Below, in pieces: positions 48,537-59,200 of a stretch of 64,000 bases of DNA. The DNA lies in NCBI RefSeq assembly GCF_902686445.1, contig NC_062217.1, forward strand, positions 169,599,098 through 169,663,097. Direction: 5' to 3'. Positions within the stretch are counted from its first letter, which is position 1. Every line of letters begins with the position of its first letter. The position numbers and the translations under genes are program-made. Origin of the DNA: Sciurus carolinensis. Taxonomy: Eukaryota; Chordata; Mammalia; Rodentia; Sciuridae. A model generated the notes under the pieces. The model did no database searches and had not been told where the DNA came from. It saw nothing but the letters and a program-made list of their open reading frames with translations.

Positions 48537-48742
48537 AGAGGGAGAGAGGGCTTAGGGTTGAACTCAGGGGTTCTTTACCACTGAGTTACCTACTCAGCCC
48601 TTTTAATTTTTCATTTTGATCAGGGTCTTGCCAAATTGCTTAGGGCCTCGCTAAGTTACTGAGGCTGGTCTCAAACTTGCAATCCTCCTGCCTCAGCCTC
48701 CTGAGTCGCTGGGATTACAGGTGTGCACTACCATGCTCTGGC
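48537..48742 (-). mobile_element. B1-dID composite SINE
   Basis: In reverse orientation, the ID-like half ('gttgaactcaggggttcttt', 'ccactgagttacctactcag') comes first and the B1-like half ('gcaatcctcctgcctcagcc', 'tgagtcgctgggattacagg') follows. Confidence 0.92.
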
Positions 48743-48839
48743 CTGGAAAACATTATTATATTTGAGGGTTGGTTCTTCTGCAGTCAGGTATCAATCTCTG
48801 TAGAGTTAGGCTGGAAACGGAATCTGTATTCTCTGTTGA

Positions 48840-49022
48840 TTTCTGAACCAGTGTGATTTTGGGACCATCTGTGGGATGGTCCCTGGGGAGGGGGATTGTC
48901 TGTTAAAATGCAGATTGCTGGGCTGCATCCCTGACTCGGTAAACCAGTATCCCTTTGGATAGGAATCTGCATTTTAATAAGCTCTTTGGGTTACTTTAAT
49001 ACAAAATGCTGAGAACCATTCA
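48840..49022. mobile_element. MER20-like hAT-Charlie element
   Basis: The segments 'gttaaaatgcagattgctgg', 'aggaatctgcattttaataa' and 'caaaatgctgagaaccattc' match the layout of palindromic MER20-type elements, including the terminal 'gagaacca'. Confidence 0.65.
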
Positions 49023-50465
49023 GCATTTTGGAGCATTTGTGGAGAGCAGCACAGTCAGAACACCAACCATACCCAGGAAATTTCTGCAGGGTCAAAGACT
49101 CCAGTCCCTGAAAATTTGAACTCAGCATCTTTCAAAGTCAGGGTTTGTTTTTTGCTTTTGGTTTGGGTGATTATAGGAAGTAGAACCATAGACAAGGATC
49201 ACTTTACAGGCCCATATTTCACAGGCTGGTGGGGCCCTTCCATGCTTCAAGTTGCAGAGCTTGAACGGAACCACAGGCAGAGGCCTAAGAGGCAGCTGAC
49301 TGCTGGGAGTAGGAAGTACTCGCAGCCACCCACCATCTGTCTACCAGAGGATACACTGTGGCCTAAAGCTTCCCGAGGAGCTCAGGAGCTCGCCACTCAC
49401 CTGAAGCCCAACACCAAGACACCACCAGACCTGAGCACAGCACAATAGCACCCAGCCTAAGCGTGGGCACCAGTTGGTCACACTCTGTACCATCCCTGTT
49501 ACTTTAGCCTTCAGGACCACCCAAAGCTTCTCAGTATCCCCAGAGTGCCCCCTTTACAAATCTAAAATTATATATGGGAGTGCACGATTTCATACAGTCT
49601 AACAGGCTGCCTACAGAGAGGAGGGCAAACCACGCAGCCGCCCTGGGGCCCAGTTCTTTTTTCAGATGAACTAGATGACCAAGGACTCTTCCAAAGCTGA
49701 TACTCAAGGACTACGCTTCAAGTTTCTGACTTTTGTCTACTCTGCAAGGTACCACAATATCAAATGCCCACATGCATGGAGACAAGGACTCAAATTCCAA
49801 ATTCACACTCAAAAGGATCTGGTCCTGCCAACCCTTGACCAAGGAGGGCAGAGGGTCTTTGGTGCACAAATCTGGAACAAAGAAAGAAAAGGAAAAAAAG
49901 CACTCAAAGCAACACAAATGGCATTTGACCTCAAATGTTCTTGTTTCCAGTTCTGCTCTTAAACTTGAAGGGAAATTCCCAGGGGCCTAGATTCTTGAGG
50001 AACTATAAGCCTTCTTATGTTCAAAAGATAGAGGAATTTTACAACTCTGGAGATCTCTGTGTTGTTTTGAATGGTCCCTTAAAGTGACACAACCACAGCA
50101 GAATGCGGTTTCTAGAAAAGGGTCAGACCTTAAGCGCACAACCAAGAGACACCATGTTTGCAGAGTCTGAGGCCAGAGAGCCAGCTATCGCCAGCTCACC
50201 GTGCTTAGTGCCTGGCTTTTGCACCTGTCTGCTTATACTGATGAGTCTCTCTCTCTCTCCCTGCTCTAGGGGCTGACCCATGCTAACCTGGCTAGGGCTG
50301 CAAGGACTCTATTTGGTTCAGGTGGAAGCTCAGCAGCCCTTCCCCAGGAAACTCAAAAGAACTGATGTGTCTTTCTGAAGGCAGTTTTGCTCAAGTGACC
50401 TTATGACAAGACAAGAGAGGACAAGCAGGGTAAGACATGAAAGTGCCCACAATAGTGTCATCTGG

Positions 50466-50605
50466 TTTTTTTGTTTTTGTTTTTCATATATTTTTTAGTT
50501 GTAAATGGACATTTATTTTATTTGTTTTAATATGGTGCTGAGGATGGAACCCAGTGCCTCAAACATGTGAGGTAAGCTCTCTACCACTGAGCCCCAGCCC
50601 CAGGC
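50466..50605 (-). mobile_element. ID-type SINE
   Basis: A reverse-oriented sciurid SINE with a T-rich left end, 'tggtgctgaggatggaaccc', 'tctctaccactgagccccag'. Its likely short target duplication is catctg on both sides (50459-50464 and 50606-50611). Confidence 0.9.
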
Positions 50606-51399
50606 CATCTGTTCTTTCAAAGGACTTCAGTGCTCCTATTCCACTGGAAGTCCCCTTTGCTTATGTCACCAGAATGGAGACTCAACTGAGAGCTGTGTTG
50701 GGAGGAAAGGTCCCCGGGTTTTCCCCAGCCCAACTGCAGCCTCATCTTGCCTGCGTGCCTGCAATGGATAGCAAAATAGTAGCTGTGTCAGAGACAGTGA
50801 CACAAGATACCCAGCTCCTCATACAAGGGACGAGGCACTCCACCAGGACCCTAACTGGGGAAGAAGGAGGCTGACCTGCAGGACTCTGAAAGAAGTCAAA
50901 GAAGCTGGTAAGGACAAAAACAGGGGTTCAGAGTGGTTTCCAGAGCCCGCCACTCCGCTGCACAGCAGGGCTGGCCCATGGCAGCTCCCACTGCTTCTGG
51001 GGAGTTTTCGCACTTGCAAAACGGGGCCCAGTGAGATGGCCAAGGTATAGAAAACAAACAAGGCTGGGAGCTGGGAGTGTGGGCCTCAGTCTCCCCAACC
51101 AAGGCCCTGGGACAGAACTTTCAGCTCTGGCTGGAACCTCCTCCTTCATCCCCAGGAGCATTCACAAATGTGTAGGGAACAGCTAGTGTTCACCATGGCA
51201 ACGAAACTCTGAAGGAACGGAAAGGTCAGTCTGGTGCATGGCTCTGGAGTCCTCCCTGAACGTGGTGTGCCGAGCTTATGAAAGGGATGGCTGCGCACAG
51301 CAAGGTGGGGGCTTTATGCTGCCTACCGAGGGCACTGGCAGTGGGAAGAGTTCTTTGGGAAACTGTCAATAAATGCAGGTTAACTGTTCATTAACTAAT

Positions 51400-51600
51400 A
51401 CTCTGACTACTAACTACGAACTGGGCTCCCTGCTGAAGCTGGGAAAGAGCATGAGTGTGTGACCCAAGCACATTACTCATCTCAAGAGTTGTCACAGCAA
51501 TTCCTCTCTACTGATGAGGAAACCAAGCTTCAGCGCAGTGTCAAGTCTCCCCCATGGACACACTGCTAGCAAACCAGAGCTCAGACTTAAACCTAACCTG
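51400..51600 (-). repeat. MIR copy
   Basis: The segment 'attcctctctactgatgagg' followed by 'aaaccaagcttcagcgcagt' and 'ggacacactgctagcaaacc' is reverse MIR. Confidence 0.7.
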
Positions 51601-51957
51601 CAATCCCAAGGCCATGCTCCTGAGTTCGGTGGGGCTATGTACCATGACCATCCTTCCCCATGGAGGGCACAGCACCCAAAGGCAGCCTGCAGTAGCCACT
51701 GTCTATCCTCTGGCACTACTGTGGTCCTCCCAGTCCCAAGTCAGCCCAACCTGTGTGAAAAGGCAGCCCAGGAGGACCCTTCCTCACTTGTCACTGTAAA
51801 CAGCCATCACGTGCCATCTCCATTCCATGTATACTTCCATTCCCTACTTTATTCCAGAAACACGGTCTGAAACTGATAAATGGTGTAAGGAAGAATTTAA
51901 AGCACCTTGTACAGACAAAACTTGGACTATTTTAGAGATTTTAAAAGTCATACATAG

Positions 51958-52047
51958 GGCTGGGGATATAGCGCAGTTGGTAGTGTTTGCCTCGCAAGCA
52001 CAAGGCCCTGGATTCAATCCCCAGTACCACAAAAAAAAAAAAAAAAA
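51958..52047 (+). mobile_element. Young ID-type SINE with target duplication
   Basis: The element runs 'ggctggggatatagcgcagt' through 'ttcaatccccagtaccac' into a long poly-A. The flanks carry aaaagtcata on both sides (about 51943-51952 and 52048-52057). Its similarity to the 21220 copy and intact A-tail point to recent insertion. Confidence 0.94.
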
Positions 52048-52609
52048 AAAAGTCATAGACCACAATAAAGGTAAATTAAAAATATTTTTTAAAGTGATTT
52101 TAAAAAATTGTACATATGCATACTTGTGTCTGGATGTCAAATAGTCAGTGAGAACAAATCTCACACTGGCCTATGTTGAAATAAGCAGTTTCTTAGAGGA
52201 GGCCCTGACCCAATGACCACATTCAAAAGGGCCGTCTCTGAAAGACAGAAAAGGCCACAGAGACCAAAAGTGGGGCCTAAGCAGCTGATTTTGTTTTTGC
52301 TGTTTTTCATTGTGTTCCATTCATTTGATTGTTTGCTCTAAGAAACCAAAACACTCAGCCTCTAAATGCCAGCTCCTGAACACAAGGTGCGATCACATTC
52401 CACTCTCGATGACGAACAGTGGCCAAGTCAGAAGACAGCAAGCTACTGAATCTCAAAGCATAATCTCTGCATCCTGCGCAGCTCCACATAGTCCACGGTT
52501 TCCCTGTGGAAATCCGTCCAGAGAGTGCCCCCAGGAAGAGCCCTCTTATGTATGGAGGAGACTTTAACAGCCAAGTAATTAAACACTGAAGTAAGGGCTC
52601 ATGATTAAA

Positions 52610-53070
52610 ATGCCGACTAACCTGAGCCGAGCGGCACAGGAGGGCTGCTGTAATATTTTTACAATTCCTTTTTATACATAATGTATGATCCTTCTGCTCA
52701 AGTTCCCTCTATGTTCTTTGCCTGTGAAATCATTTACATTAATAAATAATTTATCACCATAACTCCTAAAGTAATTACGGGTTTCCAGCCAATTTTTTTT
52801 AGCATATGAATTGTTTTGTTCTCTGTCCATTGACTTGTATTTACAAGACTTTTCCTAGTGGCCTTTTTGAAATAATTGGCATTGCCTTTGCTTTCTCACA
52901 TTTTACGTGATTTCCAGGTCTTCTCCTCGCCTGAGTGGCGAGGAAAATGGAATGTGTGGTGTTCATTGTCCCTGCAACACAGAACTCGTTTAATGGCTGC
53001 AATTAGCTGAGGGTGGTGAATGGAGGCTGCTCTCACCCCACTTGCCCTGTTTTACCGAAAAAGATTAAAC
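52610..53070. other. Candidate conserved non-coding element
   Basis: This long, A+T-rich, repeat-free stretch has dense transcription-factor-like words: 'taattacggg' near 52773, 'aaataattggcattg' near 52871, 'ggaatgtgtggt' (TEAD- and RUNX-like) near 52950, and 'ctgcaattagctgag' near 53000. It is the most enhancer-like segment by eye, but conservation cannot be tested here. Confidence 0.4.
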
Positions 53071-54549
53071 CAGTACACATGTGACCCCAGGCCAGCATAA
53101 AGAAGCAGCCCCCACTGCAAATGGCAGAGGATCGGATGGAGCAGCAACTGAGGCTTCACGTGCAGCCACTGCCTTGCCCAACCCAGGAGGACCCCTGTCT
53201 CTGCACCCAGCAGGAGTCAGTGGCAGGAACAGGAGGCTGGCTCCCAGACAGGCCAACTGACCCAGTTGCCGCATGGCCCAGGTTTCCTGTGTCAAGGCAC
53301 GGTCCATGGTCAGGTAGATGGCTCTTCCCCAGAGAAGCTGTCTGCAGAGGAAATTTCAATTCAGCACAGAAGTTGGGTTGGGGATGATCTGAGAGGCGAG
53401 AAAAGAAACCAAGACACAAAACTTGGCCTCTGCTAGAAGGACCAGAGTGACAGAGCAAGCCTGGTGCCCCAAAGGGCCCTCAGTCAGGCACAGAGAAGAA
53501 GGCAGGGTTAGGCTCCACTCTGGCCCATGCACACCTCGCCCTGGCTTTGTTTTTCCTTTACTTTGGAAAAGCACAAAACCACTTCTTTGTACCAAGACCA
53601 AATTGGACTTGGGGGTGAGGGCGGCGAGGGGCCTGGTATCCAGCCCGAAATCACAAAGCATGAAGTACTTGGGAGGGGGGAACCTGTTGCTGTGAGCACT
53701 TATGCTAGTAACGTACTTCATCTGGGTGGGAGCAGAGGAGGCCCAGTCACTCAGAAGAGGGCCTTCTAAGAAGCAGCAACAGTCATGCTGCCAATGCACT
53801 TGCCAGCATTTCCAGAGAATTTAAGAAATCCAAACTCATCCTGGTTTCCAGCTAGGACCCTTACATGGGGTGACGGGAAACCCCCAAGTCACAGGGCCAA
53901 CTGTCCCCAGCCCTCATGGGAGAATTCCACTGAGCAAGGCCCACACTAGAGTTCTTTATCTCCAGGAGACAGGCTGGGGGTGGGGGATTATAATAATTTG
54001 GCACTTTATCTTTGCTCAGCATTGTCTAGCCCTGGAAGGGCCCAAAACTGCTCGCAAAGGCTGGCTGGTCCCTCAGGGTGTTCTCTTCCCCACTACTGAA
54101 AGGCAGCCCCACCCAAGATGAACTCTCACAACCAGGTGCACTCCCAGTCCTGAGAGCAGGTCAGGGCCACAACACCTGGACCCTCGGGGTAATGGGCTGG
54201 AGTAACCTGAGCTTCCACCAGCACAGGGGGTGGGGGGACTTCTGGCTGCTGACACACCCCCTCCCAGAAGGTGCCAGAATGTGCTGGAGGCAGGGGGAAG
54301 CTAGTGGCACCTCTAGGCAGATCATCCTGGGTAATCCAAGCATCTGCCCACAAGCCTCCTTCCCCAGGCCTCTGCCTCGGTCTCTGGGCCTGAGAATCCA
54401 GCCCTACACAGGCAGCTTCCCCACCCACACCCCCTCTCCAAACAAAACCACAGCAGTCCCTCTGTTTAGACATGGAGGCCCCTTCTCTGGAAGTGGGATC
54501 CTCAACTTAGGTACCAGTCCTCTCCTTACTACTCTTGGAATGCTCCTCC

Positions 54550-54695
54550 TGTGCTAATCTCTTTACAAAAGAATGCCACAGAGTCCTCATGACAAGCCTA
54601 CAACATGGGTACTATCGTGATGGTCATTTTGCAAATGAGGAAACTAAGGCTCAGAGAAGCTGAGAAGTTCAGTGTGACTACCCAACACTGCCTCC
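54550..54695 (-). repeat. MIR copy
   Basis: The segment 'ggtcattttgcaaatgagga' followed by 'aactaaggctcagagaagct' is reverse MIR. Confidence 0.75.
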
Positions 54696-55689
54696 CACCA
54701 CCCATGAAGGCTCACCCTATTACGATTCACACGGTATAAAGCCCAGGGACGCCTAAAGCACAAACAGCCTTGAACCAAGGCCACCATCCCAATGGCCCAC
54801 GTTAACAGTCCTGCTATTTCAATCTGAGTAACTGGCTGGGAGTTGGGCATGCCAGGATCCCTTCCCTCTCTCTCTGGGAACATGGAAGAAGGCATCTCAC
54901 TGGTGACACTGTCCCAGGAAGAGGAGAGGCAGCAGGCTTCTGGGCCACATGCCAGGATGCAGAGGGTTTGTTGAAAACCGTTAACCACTAAGGAGGTGTT
55001 CAATCGCGTGGGGACAGGCCTCAGAAGTGTGTCACATAGTACACCAAGGCCAGGTGATCACCGGTTCCATTTCCTCCGGGTGGTAGCATCAAAGAGGACC
55101 ACCCAGCTCTCCCAGAGCTGTGGTATGTGACCGAGAAGGCAACGTTTCCTTCTCCACCACCTGGTTCAAGTCTGCCTCCAAGGGGCCTTGGGGAGGGTCC
55201 CCTCAACCCGCGTGAACGAGTGCATCCTTGGAGTGCATCCAGCATACAGGGAGCATCCAGCACAGTGTGCACCACAACAGACCCCCTACGCTCAAGGTCT
55301 CAGCTACAGGAAATGCCTCAAAAGAAGGAAAAGGAAACACTGGACACTCAGGAAAGGGGCTGAGAAAGGAAGGCAAGGACCAGCTTCATATGCTCCTCCC
55401 AAGACCTGCAGCAAACGCCACTGTCAAAGTCCAGTCTCTGTGCTGATGTGTCATGGAGAAGAACACCCCAAAGGGGGACAGGAGAGTCATGGAGAGAGGG
55501 CAAAAGGAGAGACTGGGCCCAATCATCTGAAGCATCAAGAAATCCACATAATCAGTACAGTCACTTGTTTTGGTCCCTATCAGAAATAGAAACTCACACA
55601 TGCATGGAAAGAGAAGATGGAGGCACCCTTTGTGGAAGGCAGGTCAACAGCAGGAATCAAGAGCCTGAAAGAGTTCCCTTCCCTCTGGC

Positions 55690-56085
55690 CTCCCTGCTCC
55701 TCTCCTGGGAACTATCTCCAAGGAATAATGTGAAAGACAAGACTCGGACACTTGGTCACATAATGACAACAGCAAATTCAAAAGCACCTTTACCCAGAAG
55801 CCTCAGGAGTTATATTGTTAAGGACATTTTGATACATTCACACAATGCAGTACTGCAGACCATCGAAATGCATGGAATGAATAATTTTCATGCTGCGGGA
55901 ACTACCAAGTGAAAAAGCAAACAAATACAATTTTATATAATTATATGTTCATCATAGACTCGTCTATGTTAAAAAATGCAAAAAAAAAACAAACGTGCAT
56001 AAAAATATCAACAGTTATCACTGGGAATTGGGGTTATAAGAGATTTTTACTTTATACATGAGCTATATCTTCTGAATAAAAAAAA
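55690..56085 (+). mobile_element. L1M 3' fragment
   Basis: The segments 'gatacattcacacaatgcag' followed by tactgcagaccat, 'caagtgaaaaagcaaacaaa' and 'caacagttatcactgggaat' match the old L1 3' end. It ends about 260 bases from exon 3 on its 3'-intron side. Confidence 0.7.
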
Positions 56086-56347
56086 TGCCATGAATTACAG
56101 TAATCAGAGAGAAACTCTCAATGTTAAGAGTTGGACATGGTTTTGTAAAACCACATTCCAGTTTCTGTCCCTTACTCATTCACCCCAGCAGCCCCCAGAC
56201 CACTCCAGCACCACTGGGATGGAAATAGCTAAAACACACAGAGGGTCCCCAGGGCTCTCATGGGACTTGTGTGCAGAAAGTGCTTTTAGCATCTCACCTG
56301 GCTGCGACAACCAGAGCAGGACGGCCCCTGGCCGAGGGGTTACTCAC

Positions 56348-56402
56348 CCATAATTCCACAAGAGAAAAGGGTAGGTCCTTGACTCATCTTCTTTGGCGTG
56401 TG
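56348..56402 (-). CDS. FAM53B: FAM53B small internal coding exon (exon 3, 55 nt)
   Basis: This short exon is absent from length-filtered ORF searches but fits FAM53B. On the minus strand an acceptor GGTTGTTTTCAG precedes CACACGCCAAAGAAGATG, and the exon ends ATTATGG before the donor GTGAGT. Translation is HTPKKMSQGPTLFSCGIM plus the first G of a Glu codon. The remaining AA is exactly the start of the exon at 43629, giving GIM-E-NDRWRDL, the expected FAM53B sequence. The length is 18 codons plus one base. The reading frame enters in phase 0, as in the human protein, where HTPKK follows the exon ending SREL. The in-frame ATG inside it (MSQGP) could be an alternative start in shorter isoforms, but nothing in the window shows this. 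Its upstream partner, encoding the N-terminal ~26 residues, was not found up to 64000. Confidence 0.95.
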
Positions 56403-58598
56403 CTGAAAACAACCAGAAAAGCTATTCACTCTTCAAGTCACAAGAAGCACGTTCACACATGACTCTGCACTGATCTCTTGCTAAAGTCACAATTAAAGGG
56501 AAACTGCTCTTTGCTGGTATTAGATCAGGGAAAGGAAAGAAGTTTTCCAAGAGACAACTGCACAGAACTGGACCTAGACTCTGCCCCACATCTCCAGCAA
56601 GTGGTGGATCCATCAAGTTAATAGGCGCAAGACGTCGGACCCAAGGGGACTTCCCACTTAAGTGAGAGGGAGAGGTTCAATGGTAAAGAGTAGGACAAAC
56701 TTCACCACAGGGCTGCAAGAGGCTGGGAAGGCGGAGCCTCCTGGCAGGGAGAGCAGCGGGCCCTCTCCCACTGCCAGAAGCCCCCTTGGAGACAGGAGGG
56801 CCGCTTCCTGCGCTGGCCTTCACTCCACAGGTGCTCTGCAGCTGCAGCACCACAGGCCCCCGTCATTCTCACGAACTGGAACAGAAACTCGCTGGTTCCA
56901 TTTGGTCGCAACCTGAGAGCTATGGCTTTGGAACTCCTGGCTGCCATATTTTCACAACAGCTTCCCCTTCCACTGCGAGCAACCTCCATCCTCCCTCACA
57001 GCCCATGCCTAGCTTCCACTGAACACTGATGGCCACTGGGTGGAGAACAGGCCAAGGAGGCCTGAAGAGCCCACGCCCCTGCACTCACTCTATGGCCACA
57101 CAGCAATCTGAGCGTGGACTATTCTGGGAACTCCTTTCCTGACATCCAGGTGTGCCTGTTCTGGCTGCTGGTGAGCAGGGGTCTGCCAATCAGCACCAGG
57201 AGCAAGTCTGCCTCAAGTATTCCAAAAACTAACTCCCTCCCTCCCTCATTCATTTGCCTACCCACAGGAACTGGCAACCATCTATGTGCAGGCTGTGCTA
57301 GGGGCTGACCAAGCCACGGAGCAAGAAGCTAAATTAGCTGCAGCTTCTGAGGGAAGCCCCCAAAGCTTCCCCTCCCTCCCCCATAACAGGAACAGGCAAG
57401 GTTTCTAGGCTGAGAAGTGGGCAGGAGCCCAGGGCCCAATCCTTTAAGTCCCACAAGGAGGGTGGGGCTGACTAGGAACACCTGACTCACCCAGATAAGA
57501 GGGTGCATGTCATGAGCTCCCTCACCCATCCCCATCTGCCCGATCCAAGGACCTCTGCACCTGGTCACCACTGCTTTTATATCAGTTCTTCAGTGTGCAC
57601 CCTGACCAGCCTGGGACTTACAGGTGAAGGAGCACTCACACTTCATGGAAGACACAATCATGTACACAAACCATTACATAACACAGAGATGGGGGCCAGG
57701 GCGTGCGTGCTGGGTGGAGGTCAGGGCTGGCTTCCTAGGGAAACACCTGAGCGGGTGTTCATCAACCAGAAGGAACCTGTGGGGGGCAGTTCTTGACAAC
57801 AATCCTTACATTATCAGGCTAGGATTCCAAGTGATGTAACCTCCTACTCTATAGCCATTCACGGAAATATCTGGAAAGTGTTAAAGAAAACTACAGCTGC
57901 CTCCCTCCCAGTTGACCCAGTTAACACTACAAGATGCACAGCTGAAAGCCGAACCAAAGTAAGCCAATGAAGAGTGGGTGACAAAAACAAGAGAGACCCC
58001 ACTGGGCTATGCCAGCATCACAGATGGGGGCACAGGCTGCGGGACCGAGGCAGGAGCCCTACTCTCAGGGAAAGGGTTCAGAGAGAGAATGGGGCCCGTC
58101 CCCTGCCAGGTGCCAGGCCTGCCAAGGGAGACAGTTCCCAGCACTCAGGAAACATCCAGATATAAGGACAGTGAGGAACCACAATCACTACCTCCTGCGC
58201 TGAACAGGTGGAAAAGCAACCCAGCAGGGAGCCCACAGAAGTCTACTGCAGGACAGGGACTGCAGCAAGCAGGAGGAGCAGGAAGGCTGTCGCAGCCTGT
58301 GTGCTTCACTGGTGAGCAAGAGCTGCAGAGGATGACCTGGAGCCTGACAGACAAAAGCAGGAAGCAGAGCAGAGCCGAGCCCCGCCTTGCTGATGGGAGA
58401 GTGCCATGGCCTTTCGTTCCACTGAGTTGGTATGATCTAGACAGGGGCATCTCAGGATGCTCCCGACCCACACATGTCCAGGGAATGTGGACACGTGAGT
58501 GGGTACCACCACCCTGCAAACAAGGCAGGAGGACTATCGGCTGGAGTCAAGGCCTGTGTCAGGATGTCCTAGCCAGTACACGGGGCTCCAGGACCCCG

Positions 58599-58633
58599 CT
58601 CGCTTGCTCGCTTACTCGCTTGCTCGCTTGCTC
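58599..58633 (+). repeat. 8-bp tandem repeat (CTCGCTTG)n
   Basis: Four units, CTCGCTTG, CTCGCTTA, CTCGCTTG and CTCGCTTG, plus a partial CTC. Each unit contains a CpG, unusual for an intronic repeat unless young or undermethylated. Confidence 0.95.
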
Positions 58634-58774
58634 AACAGGGACGTGTCAGCATTTACTCCAGATCCCCAGAGCAGCTGCCTGTTTCCCAAGCCAGAAGAAT
58701 GCTCTCAGCACTCCAAACTCCTCCAAGCTCCACCACCCAGCATGGTGCCCTTGGCCCCTATTCTTCACCCAGCA

Positions 58775-59200
58775 CCCTAAATCATCTTTTTAAAGCAGAG
58801 ATCAGACCAAGTCATTCCTCTCCAACAACTTCCCACAGCAACCAGCAAGAAAGCCAAGTGACCCCATTTCCCCACAGTCCACCAGGCCCACGTGAGCTAA
58901 GCCCACGCCTCCTCACTCCCTCTGCCCACCCTTCCTCACTCCTGCTGCCAGCTACTGCTACCTTGGGGCCTTTGCACCAGGATCTTTGCGTACTGTGTCC
59001 CCACTGTCACCAGGCCTCCTTTGAGGCCCTACCTGAGCATCCTGGCTGGGTCCGTGCCCTCCCTCTCACGCTCCCCCCTAGGGATCTGACATTGCCAGCA
59101 GGACCAGTGCACTTGTCCCACGTGCATTCTTTGCTCCGGAAGTGGAGGCCTCTTGGGGGCAGGGTCTGTCTTGTTCCCAACATCCCAGCACAGTGGGTAC
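58775..59200 (+). repeat. L2 LINE fragment
   Basis: The segments 'cagaccaagtcattcctctc' followed by caacaacttccca, 'ggggcctttgcaccaggatc' and 'cctcctttgaggccctacct', ending 'ttgggggcagggtctgtctt', follow the L2 3' region in order over 400 bases. Confidence 0.85.

Larger units (their letters stand above)
43630..56347 (-). other. FAM53B: FAM53B intron 3 (complete, between exons 3 and 4)
   Basis: This 12.7-kb intron is bounded by GTGAGT at 56347 (donor) and CAG at 43630-43632 (acceptor), both on the minus strand. It holds an A+T-rich, repeat-poor part (44100-44660), an L1M copy split by a B1-dID SINE and a CA microsatellite, an L2, a hAT element, two ID-type SINEs, an A+T-rich candidate conserved element (52610-53070) and an L1M 3' fragment near exon 3. 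I see nothing recognisable in about 46320-47420, 49025-50460, 50610-51390, 53080-54540 and 54700-55680. Confidence 0.9.
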
